From assembly GCF_900108035.1 (NCBI RefSeq), contig NZ_FNVS01000001.1:1-64000 (forward strand): DNA of 64,000 bases. The letters are read 5' to 3'. The translations under genes and the position numbers were made by a program. Below, piece by piece: positions 62,532 to 64,000 of this stretch. The notes below the pieces were generated by a model. That model ran no database searches. It had not been told where the DNA came from and worked only from the letters and a program-made list of their open reading frames with translations. This DNA is from Parabacteroides chinchillae. Lineage in GTDB: Bacteria; Bacteroidota; Bacteroidia; Bacteroidales; Tannerellaceae. How positions within the stretch are numbered: the stretch's first letter is position 1; every line of letters starts with the position of its first letter.

Positions 62532-62849
62532 TTATTTTTTACCACGGAACGCTTTTTTTAAGATTTCTGTATAATTCTCCTTAACATATTTGCTTACATT
62601 TTTAAGTTCATCAAGATCATGATTTCCAGGTTCTTTATAACCTGTTACTACATATCCTGGTCCACTTGTAGACGGGTCTGTACGAAAAAAATAATGAGCT
62701 TCATCTTTTCCATCAGGCTTCTCCAATGTAACATGTTTTTTCTCTTGATGTAGTGTAAAGTGATAATTTCTACCATCCATTGTGAATTTCGGACATTTTC
62801 CAGGCGTAACTAAAACGCCACCTATTGGAATTTTTTCTTCTGCTGCCAT
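62532..62849 (-). CDS. Small conserved hypothetical protein
   Basis: A 105-residue soluble protein starting MAAEEKIPIGGVLVTPGKCP, with mixed beta and helical content (HFTLHQEKKHVTLEKPDGKD) and a basic C-terminus. There is no signal or membrane segment. A -7-like TATCTTTG lies at 62939-62932 on this strand, giving a leader of about 77 nt. I do not recognise the family. Confidence 0.6.
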   Translation of the reverse strand: MAAEEKIPIGGVLVTPGKCPKFTMDGRNYHFTLHQEKKHVTLEKPDGKDEAHYFFRTDPSTSGPGYVVTGYKEPGNHDLDELKNVSKYVKENYTEILKKAFRGKK

Positions 62850-63269
62850 AATATTAAATACTAATTTTCCTACTCTCTCAAAGGCTTTTCGGAATCCGCC
62901 TATATTAACTATCTCTGTAAGCTTACAGGAGCAAAGATATAGGTAGTATAAAGGAAAAGATATTATAATGTTTGAGGTTGGGAATTTAGTTTACGAGGTT
63001 AAGAAACTTGGCTTTAAAGTAATAAAATGACAAGAGCTTCATAGTAACTTCTAAATGGCTATTTTTTTCATTAGAAAACTGATAATATTCCGTATTTTTG
63101 CGCCACTTACGCTGTTTACAGTAATCAACTATTATTTCAATCATTTGTGAAAACAGACTTTGAAAACAATGTCTATCTTCACGTAAATGTAATATATATT
63201 TCACTTAGCCGAAATAAGAAACATCGTCCTTTGTCAAAAAGAATTATATTTGTAAAAAGAATAAAGAGT
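62850..63269. other. Intergenic region upstream of the PhoB-like regulator
   Basis: This 420-bp AT-rich stretch holds two divergent -7 boxes: TATCTTTG at 62932-62939 (minus, for the small hypothetical gene) and TATTTTTG at 63093-63100 (plus, for the response regulator). A further TATATTTG at 63245-63252 lies 17 bp before the regulator ATG. Open frames here have no recognisable protein. Confidence 0.5.
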
Positions 63270-63956
63270 ATGGCAACAACCCGGATCCTTGTAGTAGATG
63301 ATGAAGAAGATTTATGTGAAATCCTCAAGTTTAATCTTGAAACAGAAGGTTATGAAGTAGATACTGCTTTCAGTGCCGAAGAGGCTTTAAAGATGGATTT
63401 ATCCGTTTACCAGTTACTACTGCTTGATGTAATGATGGGAGAAATATCCGGCTTCAAACTGGCAAGCATATTACGTAAAAATGAAAGCACAGCAAACATT
63501 CCCATTATCTTCCTAACTGCCAAAGATACGGAAAACGACATGCTTACCGGATTTAACCTGGGAGCCGACGATTACATATCCAAACCATTCTCTATCCGCC
63601 AGGTTACAGCACGTGTCAAAGCCGTATTAAGGCGGACAGCAAATAAAGAGCAAACCAAAGAAAGCGACCTTTTGGTTTACGAAACATTGGTTATGGACAC
63701 CAAACGCATTAAAGCTACCGTGGATGGCGTAGAAGTAGCTCTTACCAAAAAAGAATTCGAGATACTAAAGCTACTGTTAGAAAATAAAGGGAATGTCTTT
63801 TCAAGAGAAGAAATTCTGTCGCGTATCTGGAAAGACGAAGTGTATGTGTTAGACCGTACTATAGACGTTAACATTACGCGTCTGCGAAAGAAGATAGGCA
63901 TATATGGAAAGAATATCGTAACCCGCTTAGGTTTCGGTTACTGTTTCGAATTTTAA
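63270..63956 (+). CDS. Response regulator, OmpR/PhoB family
   Basis: A 228-residue regulator with start at ATG 63270 (MATTRILVVDDEEDLCEIL); an in-frame upstream start at 63147 would add 41 residues without similarity to a receiver. The receiver has the acidic pair in VVDDEED, phospho-acceptor Asp in LLLLDVMMGE and Lys in DYISKPFSIRQV. The trans_reg_C winged helix is at about 125-228 (LTKKEFEILKLLLENKGNVF and YVLDRTIDVNITRLRKKIG). The next gene, 12 bp downstream, is the start of a probable sensor kinase. Confidence 0.93.
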   Translation: MATTRILVVDDEEDLCEILKFNLETEGYEVDTAFSAEEALKMDLSVYQLLLLDVMMGEISGFKLASILRKNESTANIPIIFLTAKDTENDMLTGFNLGADDYISKPFSIRQVTARVKAVLRRTANKEQTKESDLLVYETLVMDTKRIKATVDGVEVALTKKEFEILKLLLENKGNVFSREEILSRIWKDEVYVLDRTIDVNITRLRKKIGIYGKNIVTRLGFGYCFEF

Positions 63957-63968
63957 CAGAAGGCAAAT

Positions 63969-64000
63969 ATGGTCAAGATTGAAGAAGAAAAAAGAAACCG
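63969..64000 (+). CDS. Start of the downstream gene, probable cognate sensor kinase (cut by window edge)
   Basis: ATG at 63969 opens MVKIEEEKRNR, 12 bp after the response regulator, and runs to the window end. Only ten whole codons are visible; the kinase assignment is based on position alone. Confidence 0.45.
   Translation, partial: MVKIEEEKRN

Noticed and set aside
62986-63204. A 72-residue minus-strand reading frame upstream of the response regulator
   Set aside because: It overlaps promoter elements, matches nothing recognisable and has no supporting context.

Overview
The window comes from a low-GC Bacteroidales chromosome, most likely Parabacteroides or a close relative. This rests on promoters of the Bacteroidetes type (-7 box TAnnTTTG, often with a -33 TTTG), a four-polypeptide 2-oxoacid:ferredoxin oxidoreductase, an ECF sigma factor with a PorT-like beta-barrel partner, a putative Porin_10-type porin, an FHS-family hexose transporter with galM and galK, and a Thi4-type thiazole synthase under a TPP riboswitch. 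The genus is an inference from gene content. No rRNA, tRNA, CRISPR array, prophage or intact insertion sequence was seen.

Layout. 1-10003 (minus) is a MacB-type ABC export operon: TolC-like protein, HlyD-like adaptor, three FtsX/MacB permeases and the start of an ATP-binding subunit cut by the window edge. Divergent from it are an NtrC-type sigma54 activator and its histidine kinase (10293-13004), then an Nramp transporter (13209-14462), a DedA remnant, glnS, a TPR protein and a DUF368 transporter. From 19161 to 21916 (minus) lies an ECF sigma factor operon whose membrane-spanning partner gene is broken by an in-frame TGA. From 21978 to 27964 (minus) lies a CusABC/CzcABC-type metal efflux operon led by a His/Cys-rich protein, with a divergent HTH-like gene. 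Then come a glycoside-hydrolase-like protein, thi4, the kor operon (32801-35696), a porin, a periplasmic solute-binding-like protein, a PAS kinase, a DEAD-box helicase, a GT2/GtrA cluster and a ribose or ADP-ribose cluster (44049-47663). The last third holds galM-transporter-galK, tkt-rpiB, a carboxyltransferase, a metallophosphoesterase with an internally deleted sulfatase, topB, a NUDIX hydrolase and the start of a PhoB-like two-component system.

Two regulatory layers stand out. First, the tolC operon has a textbook -24/-12 sigma54 promoter with upstream palindromes TGTC-N9-GACA. A nearly identical promoter with a TGTC-N9-GACA palindrome at almost the same distance sits at 19014-19132. It faces no gene, only about 80 nt ending in a hairpin plus T-tract, which suggests a sigma54-dependent small RNA under the same activator. 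Second, six intergenic regions carry arrays of short quasi-palindromic motifs with an exact 22-bp period (four arrays of three units with an ATCnnGAT core, two arrays of four units with an AGTCnnGTCTTTT-like core). Two of these arrays overlap the -33 box of a good promoter. These two systems are the best candidates for undescribed biology here.
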